This document shows, piece after piece, positions 27,584 through 36,371 of a DNA stretch of 64,000 nt. The stretch is from Streptomyces sp. NBC_00285. Its GTDB lineage: Bacteria; Actinomycetota; Actinomycetes; Streptomycetales; Streptomycetaceae. Under the pieces are notes generated by a model, which ran no database searches, was not told the origin of the DNA, and was given only the letters and a program-made list of their open reading frames with translations. The stretch is from NCBI RefSeq assembly GCF_036174265.1, contig NZ_CP108055.1, positions 6,634,001 to 6,698,000 of the forward strand. The letters are read 5' to 3'. Position numbers and translations under genes: made by a program. Within the stretch, counting starts at the first letter, position 1, and each line of letters starts with the position of its first letter.

Positions 27584-29179
27584 TCACCAGGCGCCCTGAC
27601 GGACCAGGTGGCGGCGGAGTTTGCCGGTGGGGGTGCGGGGGAGCGAGGGGACGAGACTCACGCTTCTGGGCACCTTGAACGCGGCCAGCCGCTCCCGGGC
27701 GAGCCGGAGGAGGTCCTCCTGCAGGCACTGAAGGCTCTGCAGGCCGATGTCCTGCGGGGCGGCGGGTACGACGAACGCGCGCAGCCGGCCGACTCCGGTC
27801 CCGTCGGTGACGGTCACGACCGCGACCTCCTTCACCGCCGGGTGGGTACGCAGTACGGCCTCCACCTCCAGCGGGGAGACGGTGATCCCCCCGACCATCT
27901 CCATGTCGTCGGCGCGGCCCAGGTGCCGGTAGGTGCCGTCGGCTTCGCGGACCGCCCGGTCACGGGTGGCCAGCCAGCCGCGGACCAGGGTGCGCCCGGT
28001 CTCCTCGGGCCGGTTCAGATAACCGGAGGTCACCGTCGGTCCGCGCACCCACAGTTCGCCCTCCGTGCCGTCCGGGACCGAGGCGCCCGCGCGGTCGCGC
28101 AGCTCCACCTCGAAGCCGGGCACGGGGCGGCCGACGGTGCCGGGACGGTTGTGGTCGAAGCTGTTGGCGCAGAAGGCGTGACCGGACTCGGTGGAGCCGA
28201 TCTGCTCCAGCACCGGCGCCCCGAGCAGCTCAGTGACCTGCCTCCCCAGCTCCCCCGGCAGCCCCTCGCCGGCCGACACCGCGGCCCGCACCGAGGCGAA
28301 GCACGTCCCGTGTCCACGGCCCCGGTCGGCCACCAGCGCGGCGTACGCGGACGGCACCGAGTAGAGCAGCGTCACCCGGTGCCGGACCACGAGCTCGTCC
28401 ACGGCGGCCGGGGTCGGGCGTCGGTCCACCAGCACCGCGGACGAACCGGAGAACAGCGGGAAGACGAACGCGTTCCCGAATCCGTAGGCGAAGTACAGCT
28501 TCGACACCGACAGGGTCACGTCGTCCCCGGTGATCCGCAGCAGCCGCCGGCCGATCAGGTCGTGGTACGCCTTCGGGTCGCCGTGCGTGTGCACGACCCC
28601 CTTGGGACTGCCCGTCGTGCCGGACGTGTACTGGACGTACAGCGGTGTGTGCGCGTCGACCGGATGGGCGGGGGCCGGCTCGGCGGAGGAGGTGAGCGCG
28701 AGCAACTGGTCGGCACCGAGCCGGGCCCGGTCGGCGAACCGGTCCTCCAGCCCCGGCCCCGTCACACACAGCGCGGCGCCGGTGTCCATGGCCATGAACG
28801 CGTGGTCCGCCGCGGGGAGTTCGGGGTTGACGAGCACGGCGACCGCACCGAGGCGCGCGATGCCGAGGAAGGCCACCACCCATGCGATCCCGTCCGGCAA
28901 CGCCAGCACCACCCGGTCACCCGCGGTGACGCCATGACCGGCGAGCACGGTGGCCGCCCGGGCCGCGAGCGCGTGCACCTCACCGTGGGTCCAGGCCCGG
29001 TGGCCCTGGTGGAAGGCGGGCCGTTCGACCCAGCCCCGCCGCTCGGCGAGATCGGCGAGCTGGGCCGCGAGGTTGCCGGGTACGTCGGAGCCGACCGGAG
29101 ACACAGCCGGTGCCGATGACGGAAACGGGGACGGAAACGGTGGCGGTGATGATGACGGCGCGGTCTGCTGAATCGTCAT
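27584..29179 (-). CDS. Benzoate-CoA ligase family protein
   Basis: A 531-residue ANL enzyme with the benzoate-CoA ligase hallmark SVSKLYFAYGFGNAFVFPLFSG, the P-loop VQYTSGTTGSPKGVVHTHGD, IGSTESGHAFCAN, RADDMEMVGGITVSPLEVE and terminal PRTPTGKLRRHLVRQGAW with the catalytic Lys. Relatives activate benzoate, 4-hydroxybenzoate or 4-aminobenzoate as starter units. With PabAB and PabC beside it, 4-aminobenzoate is the likely acid. The N-terminal 30 residues are Ser/Pro repeats (PSSSPPPFPSPFPSS), probably disordered. The ATG overlaps the pabAB stop (ATGA), which indicates coupling. Confidence 0.88.
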   Translation of the reverse strand: MTIQQTAPSSSPPPFPSPFPSSAPAVSPVGSDVPGNLAAQLADLAERRGWVERPAFHQGHRAWTHGEVHALAARAATVLAGHGVTAGDRVVLALPDGIAWVVAFLGIARLGAVAVLVNPELPAADHAFMAMDTGAALCVTGPGLEDRFADRARLGADQLLALTSSAEPAPAHPVDAHTPLYVQYTSGTTGSPKGVVHTHGDPKAYHDLIGRRLLRITGDDVTLSVSKLYFAYGFGNAFVFPLFSGSSAVLVDRRPTPAAVDELVVRHRVTLLYSVPSAYAALVADRGRGHGTCFASVRAAVSAGEGLPGELGRQVTELLGAPVLEQIGSTESGHAFCANSFDHNRPGTVGRPVPGFEVELRDRAGASVPDGTEGELWVRGPTVTSGYLNRPEETGRTLVRGWLATRDRAVREADGTYRHLGRADDMEMVGGITVSPLEVEAVLRTHPAVKEVAVVTVTDGTGVGRLRAFVVPAAPQDIGLQSLQCLQEDLLRLARERLAAFKVPRSVSLVPSLPRTPTGKLRRHLVRQGAW

Positions 29180-31461
29180 CGGAGGGACTCCTCAGTGGCC
29201 GTGCGTTCCCCGTGGACCGCCGTCTGTTGCCGCTGCTCCGCCATCCGGTCCGCGGTGTGCAGGTGCAGGGCTCTCATCTGGGCCGCCGTCTTCAACAGCA
29301 TCTCGTCGTACTCGGCGACCGGATCGGAGTCGAGGACGATCGCGCCCCCGGCGCCCAGATGCATCAGCCCGTCGGCGAACACCGCCGTCCGGATCACGAT
29401 GTTGAGATCCGCGCCCCCTCCGCACCCCAGATATCCGAGGGCGCCGGAGTAGACACCGCGGGCCTCGGTCTCCAGGGAGTCGATGATCTCCAGGGTGCGC
29501 AGCTTCGGCGCCCCCGTCATCGAGCCGCCCGGGAAGCAGGCACGCACGCAGTCCACCGCGTCGATCCCCTTGCGCAGCCGCCCCTCCACGGTCGAGACGA
29601 GCTGATGCACCGTCGCGTACGTCTCCGTGGCCATCAGCCTCGTCACCCGCACCGACCCGGTCCGGCACACCCGCCCCAGGTCGTTGCGGAGCAGGTCGAC
29701 GATCATCAGGTTCTCGGCGCGCGTCTTGGGGTCCGACGCGAGCGCGTCCCGAAGCCGGGCGTCCTCCTCCGGCCCGCTACCACGAGGCGCGGTGCCCTTG
29801 ATGGGCCGCGCCTCGGCGACCCCGTCGCCGGTGATCCGCAGGAACCGCTCCGGCGACGAACCGGCCACGTCGACGTCCCCGAACCTCAGAAACGCTGCGT
29901 AGGGCGCCGGGTTGACCCGGCGCAGCACCCGGTAGAACGCGTACGGGTCCGGCGGGGCGGGTAACCGGGCCGCGTTCGTCAGACAGACCTCGTAGCTCGT
30001 ACCCGCCCGCAGCTCACGCGCGCAGGACTCGATGTCGGCGAGATAGGTCGCCCGGTCCCGCACCAGCCACGGCTCGGCGGCGCCGATGTCGGGATCGGAC
30101 TGCGCGGACGGTGTCTGCCGAGCGGAGGACGACGGGGTCCTGCCCCGCAACGCCCCGCCGCCGGACGATGCCCCGCCGTCGGGTACGGCCCTGCTGCCGG
30201 GCGAGGGAGTCTCGTCGGGTTCGGTGGCGACGAAGGTCAGCTGGGCCAGCGCGCTCTCCAGCCAGTCCTCGGCCTCCCGCGCGGCCTGCGGGGTGTCCTC
30301 GGCCAGACAGACCGCGTAGGTGAACCTCTTCAGATGGTCCACGGCTATCAGACGGTCGGCGAACAGCCAGCAGGCGTCCGGGACTTCGGAGGAGTGCCGG
30401 TTGGGCGAGCCGCAGTCGGCCTTCGTCTCGTACCCGAAGTAGCCGACATAGCCCCCGGTGAAGTCGAAGGGCAGCCCGGACCCGTCCACCCGACGGCTCG
30501 TCAACTGCCGTCCGAGATAGTCGAAGACACTCGCCGTGACCTTCCGCGTCGGCCGCCCGGCCCGCTCGATCTCGCATCGGCCGCTCTCGACGTCGTAGCG
30601 GACGAACTCCGCGAGCGGACCACTGTCGTCACCGAAGAACGAGAAGCGTGACCGCCCTTCCTCGACGAGCGCGCTGTCCAGCCAGAACGCCCGCGGTGAC
30701 GCCGCGTACATCCGGGTGAACGCGGCCTCCGTGTCGACGGCGCCCGCGATCCGCCGGGTGTGCAGACGGTAGGCGGGAGCGGCCCGCCGAGGGCGCGGAA
30801 TGACCGACGAGGACCGGGGGATCGTCGCCTCGGGAGGCGGCACGGCGGTGTTCTTCGTGCGCAGCCTGCGGGCCCGTTCCGCCGTGAGATTACGGAAGTT
30901 GACGAGCATGCGGTGGCCGTAGTCGGTGAGTACGGACTCCGGATGGAACTGCACACCCCACAGCGGCCGGCTGCGGTGTCTGAGCCCCATCAGTACGCCG
31001 TCCTCGGCCCAGGCGGTGGCCTCCAGTGCCTCCGGGAGCGGCTCGGACACGGCCAGCGAGTGGTAGCGGACCGCGGTGAAGTCCTGGGGGAGGCCCCGGA
31101 ACAGATCCCGTCCGTCGTGCCGGACCGACGACAGATGCCCGTGCCGCGGCTCCGGTGCGGCTGTCACCCGGCCTCCCTCCCCGAGCGCGATGCCCTGGTG
31201 CCCCAGGCAGACACCCAGCACGGGAATGGACGACTCGGCCAGTACAGCGGCACTCAGGCCGAAGTCGCGCGGCTCGGCCGGGTGCCCCGGTCCGGGCGAC
31301 ACCACGACGTTGTCGAATGCCGCGAGGTATTCCCCGAGATCGGGAATCGCGGCGACCGCGTCATTGAGGACCACAACCGGTTCCTCGCCGTTGACCTCGG
31401 CGAGCAGCTGGAACAGGTTGTACGTGTACGAGTCGTAATTGTCGATGAGCAGGGTCTTCAC
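29176..31461 (-). CDS. pabAB: Fused aminodeoxychorismate synthase PabAB
   Basis: A 761-residue fusion. Residues 1-200 are the glutamine amidotransferase (IDNYDSYTYNLFQLL, PGPGHP, nucleophile Cys in VLGVCLGHQGIAL, WGVQFHPES). Residues about 245-761 are the chorismate-binding part (ASSPERFLRI, DLLRNDLGRVC, PGGSMTGAPKLRTLEIID). The motif RPIKGTAPRG has Lys where anthranilate synthases have Ala, which points to aminodeoxychorismate synthase. The product would be cleaved to 4-aminobenzoate by the PabC-like enzyme of the same operon. A variable Gly/Ser/Pro-rich insertion (about 430-490) sits between subdomains. GTG at 31461 follows GAGGTGGGCGG. Such fusions are typical of antibiotic clusters (chloramphenicol, candicidin) as opposed to folate pathways. 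Confidence 0.93.
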   Translation of the reverse strand: MKTLLIDNYDSYTYNLFQLLAEVNGEEPVVVLNDAVAAIPDLGEYLAAFDNVVVSPGPGHPAEPRDFGLSAAVLAESSIPVLGVCLGHQGIALGEGGRVTAAPEPRHGHLSSVRHDGRDLFRGLPQDFTAVRYHSLAVSEPLPEALEATAWAEDGVLMGLRHRSRPLWGVQFHPESVLTDYGHRMLVNFRNLTAERARRLRTKNTAVPPPEATIPRSSSVIPRPRRAAPAYRLHTRRIAGAVDTEAAFTRMYAASPRAFWLDSALVEEGRSRFSFFGDDSGPLAEFVRYDVESGRCEIERAGRPTRKVTASVFDYLGRQLTSRRVDGSGLPFDFTGGYVGYFGYETKADCGSPNRHSSEVPDACWLFADRLIAVDHLKRFTYAVCLAEDTPQAAREAEDWLESALAQLTFVATEPDETPSPGSRAVPDGGASSGGGALRGRTPSSSARQTPSAQSDPDIGAAEPWLVRDRATYLADIESCARELRAGTSYEVCLTNAARLPAPPDPYAFYRVLRRVNPAPYAAFLRFGDVDVAGSSPERFLRITGDGVAEARPIKGTAPRGSGPEEDARLRDALASDPKTRAENLMIVDLLRNDLGRVCRTGSVRVTRLMATETYATVHQLVSTVEGRLRKGIDAVDCVRACFPGGSMTGAPKLRTLEIIDSLETEARGVYSGALGYLGCGGGADLNIVIRTAVFADGLMHLGAGGAIVLDSDPVAEYDEMLLKTAAQMRALHLHTADRMAEQRQQTAVHGERTATEESLR

Positions 31462-31490
31462 CCGCCCACCTCCCTCGGTTCGTTCCGGAC

Positions 31491-32069
31491 CTATGCGGTC
31501 CGTCTTTTGTGCCGTCCGCGGAGGGCCTGGAGCGGCGGATACAGCCATTTCTTGAGGAAACGCTGAAGCCGGGGCATAAGAATCCAGGTGACGAGAGCCG
31601 TCACACACAGGCACAACAGCAACGTGCGGACAAGCGGATTAAGTCCGCCGAGATAAGGAAGAGCGATCAGATTGAACAGGAGCACCGGCGGAAACACCGC
31701 GCTCATGTTCACGAACCAGAGCTTCCATTTCGCCGGCGGGGTGGGCGCTTTCGGCATGGCGGTCTGGGAGTCGAACCACAGTTTGGAGCCCCGCACGCTC
31801 CTGCGCTCCGTCTGCCGGGCGAAGTCCACCGCCCGGAGATGCCACTGGGTCCGGGCGGCCGAATCCTCCCAGGCCCGGGCCGTTCCCTCACTGGCGAAGC
31901 GATAGACCACATGCCACTCCGCCTCTCGGTCGACAAGGACGCCACCCCCCAGAAAGCCCGGCTGAGCCGAACTCGCGGCCAGCATGGCCCACCCCCACGA
32001 GTGGAAGTCGGCCTCACGGCCCGGCACCACGTGATAGGCCACGGTGACGGTGACGGGATTGCTGCTCAC
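31491..32069 (-). CDS. ABM-domain protein with C-terminal membrane helices
   Basis: A 192-residue protein. Residues 1-95 form an antibiotic-biosynthesis-monooxygenase (ABM)-like ferredoxin fold (VTVTVAYHVVPGREADFHSW, PGFLGGGVLVD, WHVVYRFASEGTARAWEDSA). Two hydrophobic helices follow (about 122-142 and 147-167) and then a basic tail (KKWLYPPLQALRGRHKRR). Membrane-anchored ABM proteins of this type occur in bacteria, but their reaction is not established. It is the first gene of the leftward operon, 29 bases before pabAB, with a GTG start and a weak ribosome site. Confidence 0.82.
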   Translation of the reverse strand: MSSNPVTVTVAYHVVPGREADFHSWGWAMLAASSAQPGFLGGGVLVDREAEWHVVYRFASEGTARAWEDSAARTQWHLRAVDFARQTERRSVRGSKLWFDSQTAMPKAPTPPAKWKLWFVNMSAVFPPVLLFNLIALPYLGGLNPLVRTLLLCLCVTALVTWILMPRLQRFLKKWLYPPLQALRGRHKRRTA

Positions 32070-32350
32070 GGCACTCAGTACGCAGCTTCTTCACAGCACG
32101 TTCAAATTTTCAACGATGTTTTTCGAGTGTCCGGATCGTGGCCCTTTATTGGACTTTCGGTCGCCTTGGTGTGCTCTGTCGAGTGGTACCGGGAGTAACT
32201 TTTCCGGAATTCGGCGAGCTCATTTACGGAAAGCAATCGGAAGTCGCCTGGAGTCGTGCGGAAGCCGCATGAGATCCGCCCCGAAGCCGGCCGGAAGGCG
32301 CCTGGGATCCGCCCGGAACTCACCAGGGAGAATCGGAGTGAACGGCACCG
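32070..32350. other. AT-richer intergenic region with degenerate 22-base repeats
   Basis: The half next to the ABM gene (32090-32220) is markedly AT-richer than its surroundings and must hold the promoter of the pabAB operon. No clear -35/-10 pair was assigned. From 32238 to 32336 there are four to five imperfect copies of a unit that starts CGGAAG and ends near GGAATCCGCC/GGATCCGCC, with a period of about 22 bases. Frames through it give Arg/Phe-rich repetitive peptides with no sign of a gene. Confidence 0.5.
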
Positions 32351-33199
32351 TCACTCCGCCTCTGCCGGCGCCTCCCCGAACCTGGCCAGCGCCAACGCCC
32401 CCGCGACGGCCACGGCGAAGCCCAGCACCGCCACCCACCCCAGCCCCTCCCGGGTGCGGTCCCCGAGCCACACCACCCCTACCAGCGCGGGCCCGATCGT
32501 CTCCCCGATCACCATCCCCGCGGTCGCCGTGGTCACCGAGCCCCGCTGCAGCGCCGAGGTGAGCGCCAGGAAGGCCGCACTCCCGCCGACGAGGAGCGCG
32601 TAGGCCGCGGGGTTGGTCAACAGCTCCGAGGGGGCGAGCGAGTCGATCAGCCGTACCGTCACCTCGACCACCCCGAACCCGCACCCCGCGCCCAGCCCGA
32701 GCGCCAATGCCCGCTCCCGCTCCGGGAGTTTCCCGCCCGAGAGCGCCAGCCCCAGCACGGCCAGGGACGCCCCGAGCATCACGTACCCCAGGGCCGCCGG
32801 CGCGCTCCGGCCGCCCTCGGTCCCGGACGCGATCCCCAGCAGCGCCATCCCCGCGCACACCACCCCGACCGCACCCCACTCGCTCCTGTTCAGCCGAACC
32901 CGAAGCAGCCGCGCGGAGACCACCGCGGTCACCGCGAGACTCGACGCGAGCGCCGCACCGACGGCGTAGATCGGGACCGAACGCAGCGCGGCGATCTGCA
33001 GCAGGAACCCCACCCCGTCCAGTGCCAGCCCCGCCAGATACCGCCATTGCCGCACCGCCCGCAGGAACAACGTCACCGCGAACGCCGACCCGTCGCCGCC
33101 GTCGCTCGCGTCCGCCGTCCGCGCCGCCATCGCCTGCAACACGGTGGCCGTTCCGAAGCAGGCGGAAGCACCGAGAGCGCACACCATTCCAAAGAGCAC
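32351..33199 (-). CDS. DMT/EamA-type membrane transporter
   Basis: A 282-residue polytopic protein with about nine to ten hydrophobic segments in two halves, as in the drug/metabolite transporter superfamily: LFGMVCALGASACFGTATVLQA at the start, PIYAVGAALASSLAVTAVVSA, then VVGVVWLGDRTREGLGWVAVLG near the end. The substrate is unknown. It lies directly upstream of, and on the same strand as, the pabAB operon, but the 281-base gap suggests separate transcription. It could export a product of that operon; this is only positional inference. Confidence 0.84.
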   Translation of the reverse strand: MLFGMVCALGASACFGTATVLQAMAARTADASDGGDGSAFAVTLFLRAVRQWRYLAGLALDGVGFLLQIAALRSVPIYAVGAALASSLAVTAVVSARLLRVRLNRSEWGAVGVVCAGMALLGIASGTEGGRSAPAALGYVMLGASLAVLGLALSGGKLPERERALALGLGAGCGFGVVEVTVRLIDSLAPSELLTNPAAYALLVGGSAAFLALTSALQRGSVTTATAGMVIGETIGPALVGVVWLGDRTREGLGWVAVLGFAVAVAGALALARFGEAPAEAE

Positions 33200-33763
33200 A
33201 AAGGGACCTTAGGCCAGGGGGTGAAGGGTGGGCCGCTTCCGGTCGAGCTCTTACTGATCTCTCGGCTCCCCGCCGGACGTCGGAAATCGGCACACCAGGC
33301 CCACAGCCCGGCCCGGCGGGAGACGCGAACACGGCGGCCGCACACCGACTCATTCGCCCGGGCACCATCGCGCTCGGCGGTCCGGGCCCGCCCGCCCGCC
33401 ACGGCAGCCACACCCTCGGCAAGGGCGCCAGGCCGTCGCGGACAAGGACCGAAAACTCGTCCCCTCCCTCAAGGGCGGCTAGTGGAACGGCAGTTAGCCG
33501 GACTTCCCGAGGGGGCCGCCGGGCCTTTTCGGCGGAGTGGGTCCACGAGGCCGTGCCGTGATGGCGCCTCTGGCGAGTGTGCCGAAAACGCGTTGTCACG
33601 CCGGGCCTCACCGCGTTACCGTCCTCGCACTCTGAAGCACACGCTCTCTGGAACCATCGCCGCAGAACGAGAGCAGGTCCGCGCACAGCGCGCGGCGCCA
33701 CGGAGGGGCGGCACAGGATCCGGCCGACCGGCGGATCCCTTACGCCCTCCGGAGGACACTCCC
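33200..33763. other. 564-base divergent intergenic region
   Basis: No convincing gene is seen on either strand. A TTGTCA (33593-33598) and TACCGT (33617-33622) pair with an 18-base spacer could be the promoter of the LLM oxidoreductase gene. A short hairpin CCGCCG/CGGCGG lies near 33510-33530. Confidence 0.4.
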
Positions 33764-34615
33764 ATGAACATCGGCCTCGGCCTGCCCGTCGACGACCCCG
33801 CCCACCTGCTCACCTGGGCCCGGCGCGCCGACGCGGGCCCCTTCAGCACCCTGGGCCTGCTCGACCGTCTCGTCTACGACAACCCCGAACCCCTCGTCAC
33901 CCTCGCGGTCCTCGCCGGCGCCACGTCCCGCATCCGTGTCCAGACCGAGGTCCTCATCGCGCCTCTGTACAACACGGCCCTGCTCGCCAAGCAGACCGCG
34001 ACCCTCGACCGCCTCTCGGGCGGCCGCTTCACCCTCGGCATCGGCGTCGGCGGACGCGAGGACGACTGCCTGGCGGCCGGTATCGACCTCCACAGCCGAG
34101 GCCGCCGCCTCGACGAGCAGATGACCCTGCTGCGCCGCACCTGGTCCGGTGAGCCGTACGGCGAAGGCGTCGGCCCCATCGGCCCCGCCCCCGCCACCCC
34201 CGGCGGCCCGGAGGTCCTGTTCGGCGGCTTCGCTCCCGCCGCCCTCGAACGGGTCGGCCGCTTCGGTGACGGCTTCCTCGGCGCCGCCCTGCCGCCCTCC
34301 TTCATGTCCAAGCTGTTCCGCGACGCCGAGACGGCCTGGCAGAGGCACGACCGCCTGGGCCGCCCGCGCCTGGTCGCCCAGGCGAACGTCGCCCTGGGCC
34401 CCGACAGCACCCTGGACCGGGCCCGTGGCAACCTCCGCGACTACTACGCGTTCAGCGAGCACGTCGCGTACATGGAGAGCGGCATGCTCACCACCCCCCG
34501 GCAGATCCGCGAGGCGACCGACGCCTACTTCGGCATCGGCGCCGACGAGGTGATGCTCTACTGCTGGGCCTCGGACCCCGACCAGATCGACCGCCTCGCC
34601 GACCTGCTGTTCTGA
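33764..34615 (+). CDS. LLM-class (luciferase-like, F420- or flavin-dependent) oxidoreductase
   Basis: A 283-residue TIM-barrel protein: MNIGLGLPVDDPAHLLTWAR, the IRVQTEVLIAPLYNTALLAKQ strand/helix, LDRLSGGRFTLGIGVGGREDD and a C-terminal QIDRLADLLF. Streptomyces LLM proteins usually use F420 or FMN; which is used here cannot be told. The start at 33764 (after GGAGGACACTCCC) agrees with the family N-terminus. The gene is monocistronic, closed by a clear terminator before the glyA riboswitch. Confidence 0.88.
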   Translation: MNIGLGLPVDDPAHLLTWARRADAGPFSTLGLLDRLVYDNPEPLVTLAVLAGATSRIRVQTEVLIAPLYNTALLAKQTATLDRLSGGRFTLGIGVGGREDDCLAAGIDLHSRGRRLDEQMTLLRRTWSGEPYGEGVGPIGPAPATPGGPEVLFGGFAPAALERVGRFGDGFLGAALPPSFMSKLFRDAETAWQRHDRLGRPRLVAQANVALGPDSTLDRARGNLRDYYAFSEHVAYMESGMLTTPRQIREATDAYFGIGADEVMLYCWASDPDQIDRLADLLF

Positions 34616-34630
34616 CGTAGTCCGCTGCCA

Positions 34631-34671
34631 CGGCTTCGAGGCCCGGAACCCGCGACCGGACCTCGAAGCCG
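34631..34671 (+). terminator. Terminator of the LLM gene
   Basis: Perfect 11-base arms CGGCTTCGAGG (34631-34641) and CCTCGAAGCCG (34661-34671), with an additional inner CCGG/CCGG pairing, 15 bases after the LLM stop. Confidence 0.75.
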
Positions 34672-34725
34672 TCGCTCGCATGGTGGACGCCGCACCGGCG
34701 CCGCTCACCCCGGCCGGTAGGCTGG

Positions 34726-34809
34726 CCGACAGGCCGTGACTGGCGCGCTGGGATGGGACGGACCATCGGGGAGCGGCCTGTGAGTGACCAAGTGCCGTGC
34801 GCCTGGGCC
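34726..34809 (+). ncRNA. ZTP (pfl) riboswitch upstream of glyA
   Basis: The conserved pfl pieces are present in order. Stem AGGCC/GGCCT (34731-34735 with 34775-34779) encloses CCGTGACTGGCG and CGGGGAGCGG. A linker follows, then the second domain GCCGTGCGCCTGGGC (34794-34808). The aptamer ends about 48 bases before the glyA start. ZTP/ZMP binding reports 10-formyl-THF shortage and usually turns on one-carbon genes such as glyA. The expression platform is not obvious; control at the ribosome site or early termination are both possible. Confidence 0.85.
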
Positions 34810-34856
34810 GAACCGTGATCCGTGACCGCCACAAGCCACGCAGCCCGGAGGCCGCC

Positions 34857-36308
34857 ATGTCAGAGCAGCAGCCCCTGTCCACCCAGTCCACGGCATTCCG
34901 CGCCGCCCTCGACGTGATCCGCGCCGTCGAGCCGCGCGTCGCCGACGCCATCGGCCAGGAGGTCCAGGACCAGCGCGAGATGCTCAAGCTGATCGCCTCC
35001 GAGAACTACGCCTCCCCGGCCACCCTCCTCGCGATGGGCAACTGGTTCAGCGACAAGTACGCCGAGGGCACCGTCGGCCGCCGCTTCTACGCCGGCTGCC
35101 GCAACGTCGACACCGTCGAGTCCCTGGCCGCCGAGCACGCCAAGGAACTCTTCGGCGCCCGTCACGCCTACGTCCAGCCGCACTCCGGCATCGACGCCAA
35201 CCTCGTCGCCTTCTGGTCCGTCCTCGCCCAGCGCGTCGAGGTCCCCGCTCTGGAGAAGGCCGGCGTCCGCCAGGTCAACGACCTCTCCGACGCCGACTGG
35301 GCCGAACTCCGCCAGGCCTTCGGCAACCAGCGCATGCTCGGCATGTCCCTGGACGCCGGCGGCCACCTCACCCACGGCTTCCGCCCGAACATCTCCGGCA
35401 AGATGTTCGACCAGCGCTCCTACGGCACCGACCCCGTCACCGGTCTCGTCGACTACGAGGCTCTGCGCGCCTCGGCCCGCGAGTTCAAGCCGCTGATCAT
35501 CGTCGCCGGCTACTCCGCCTACCCGCGCCTGGTGAACTTCCGGATCATGCGCGAGATCGCCGACGAGGTCGGCGCCACGCTCATGGTCGACATGGCCCAC
35601 TTCGCCGGTCTCGTCGCAGGCAAGGTCCTCACCGGCGACTTCGACCCGGTCCCGCATGCCCAGATCGTCACCACCACCACCCACAAGTCCCTGCGCGGCC
35701 CGCGCGGCGGCATGGTGCTGTGCGACGACTCCCTCAAGGACCAGGTCGACCGCGGCTGCCCGATGGTCCTCGGCGGCCCGCTCCCGCACGTCATGGCAGC
35801 CAAGGCCGTCGCCCTCGCCGAGGCCCGTCAGCCCTCCTTCCAGGTGTACGCCCAGCGCATCGTCGACAACTCCCGCGCCCTGGCCGAGGGCCTGATGCGC
35901 CGCGGCGCCACCCTGGTCACCGGCGGCACCGACAACCACCTCAACCTGATCGATGTCGCCTCCTCCTACGGCCTCACCGGCCGCCAGGCCGAGGCGGCCC
36001 TGCTCGAGTCCGGCATCGTCACCAACCGCAACTCCATCCCGGCGGACCCCAACGGCGCCTGGTACACCTCCGGCATCCGCATCGGCACCCCCGCTCTGAC
36101 CACCCGTGGTCTCGGCACCGCCGAGATGGACGAGGTCGCCGGCCTCATCGACCGCGTCCTCACCACCACGGAGTCCGGCACCACCAAGTCGGGTGCGCCC
36201 TCCAAGGCCCAGCACATCCTCGACCCGAAGGTTGCGGACGAGATCTCCCACCGGGCCACCGACCTCGTGGCGGGCTTCCCGCTCTACCCCGAGGTCGACC
36301 TCGGCTGA
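34857..36308 (+). CDS. glyA: Serine hydroxymethyltransferase
   Basis: A 483-residue PLP enzyme converting serine and THF to glycine and 5,10-methylene-THF. Motifs: [45 protein letters not shown] and the PLP lysine in [15 protein letters not shown]. It is longer than the about 420-residue E. coli type: there is an insert ([22 protein letters not shown], about 128-150) and a C-terminal extension, both as seen in a second actinobacterial SHMT subgroup. ATG at 34857. A ZTP riboswitch upstream links expression to folate one-carbon status, which fits folD, purN and purH in the same window. Confidence 0.96.
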   Translation: MSEQQPLSTQSTAFRAALDVIRAVEPRVADAIGQEVQDQREMLKLIASENYASPATLLAMGNWFSDKYAEGTVGRRFYAGCRNVDTVESLAAEHAKELFGARHAYVQPHSGIDANLVAFWSVLAQRVEVPALEKAGVRQVNDLSDADWAELRQAFGNQRMLGMSLDAGGHLTHGFRPNISGKMFDQRSYGTDPVTGLVDYEALRASAREFKPLIIVAGYSAYPRLVNFRIMREIADEVGATLMVDMAHFAGLVAGKVLTGDFDPVPHAQIVTTTTHKSLRGPRGGMVLCDDSLKDQVDRGCPMVLGGPLPHVMAAKAVALAEARQPSFQVYAQRIVDNSRALAEGLMRRGATLVTGGTDNHLNLIDVASSYGLTGRQAEAALLESGIVTNRNSIPADPNGAWYTSGIRIGTPALTTRGLGTAEMDEVAGLIDRVLTTTESGTTKSGAPSKAQHILDPKVADEISHRATDLVAGFPLYPEVDLG

Positions 36309-36371
36309 ACCACGGCCCCGGCGATGCCGGGCGGCACGTCACGCTCTTGAGTTGTCAAGGAACGATGGCTT

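Noticed and set aside
23975..32069. Folate-type pab genes for primary metabolism
   Set aside because: Not excluded, but tight coupling to ligases and a monooxygenase and the PabAB fusion fit a specialised pathway better than folate supply.
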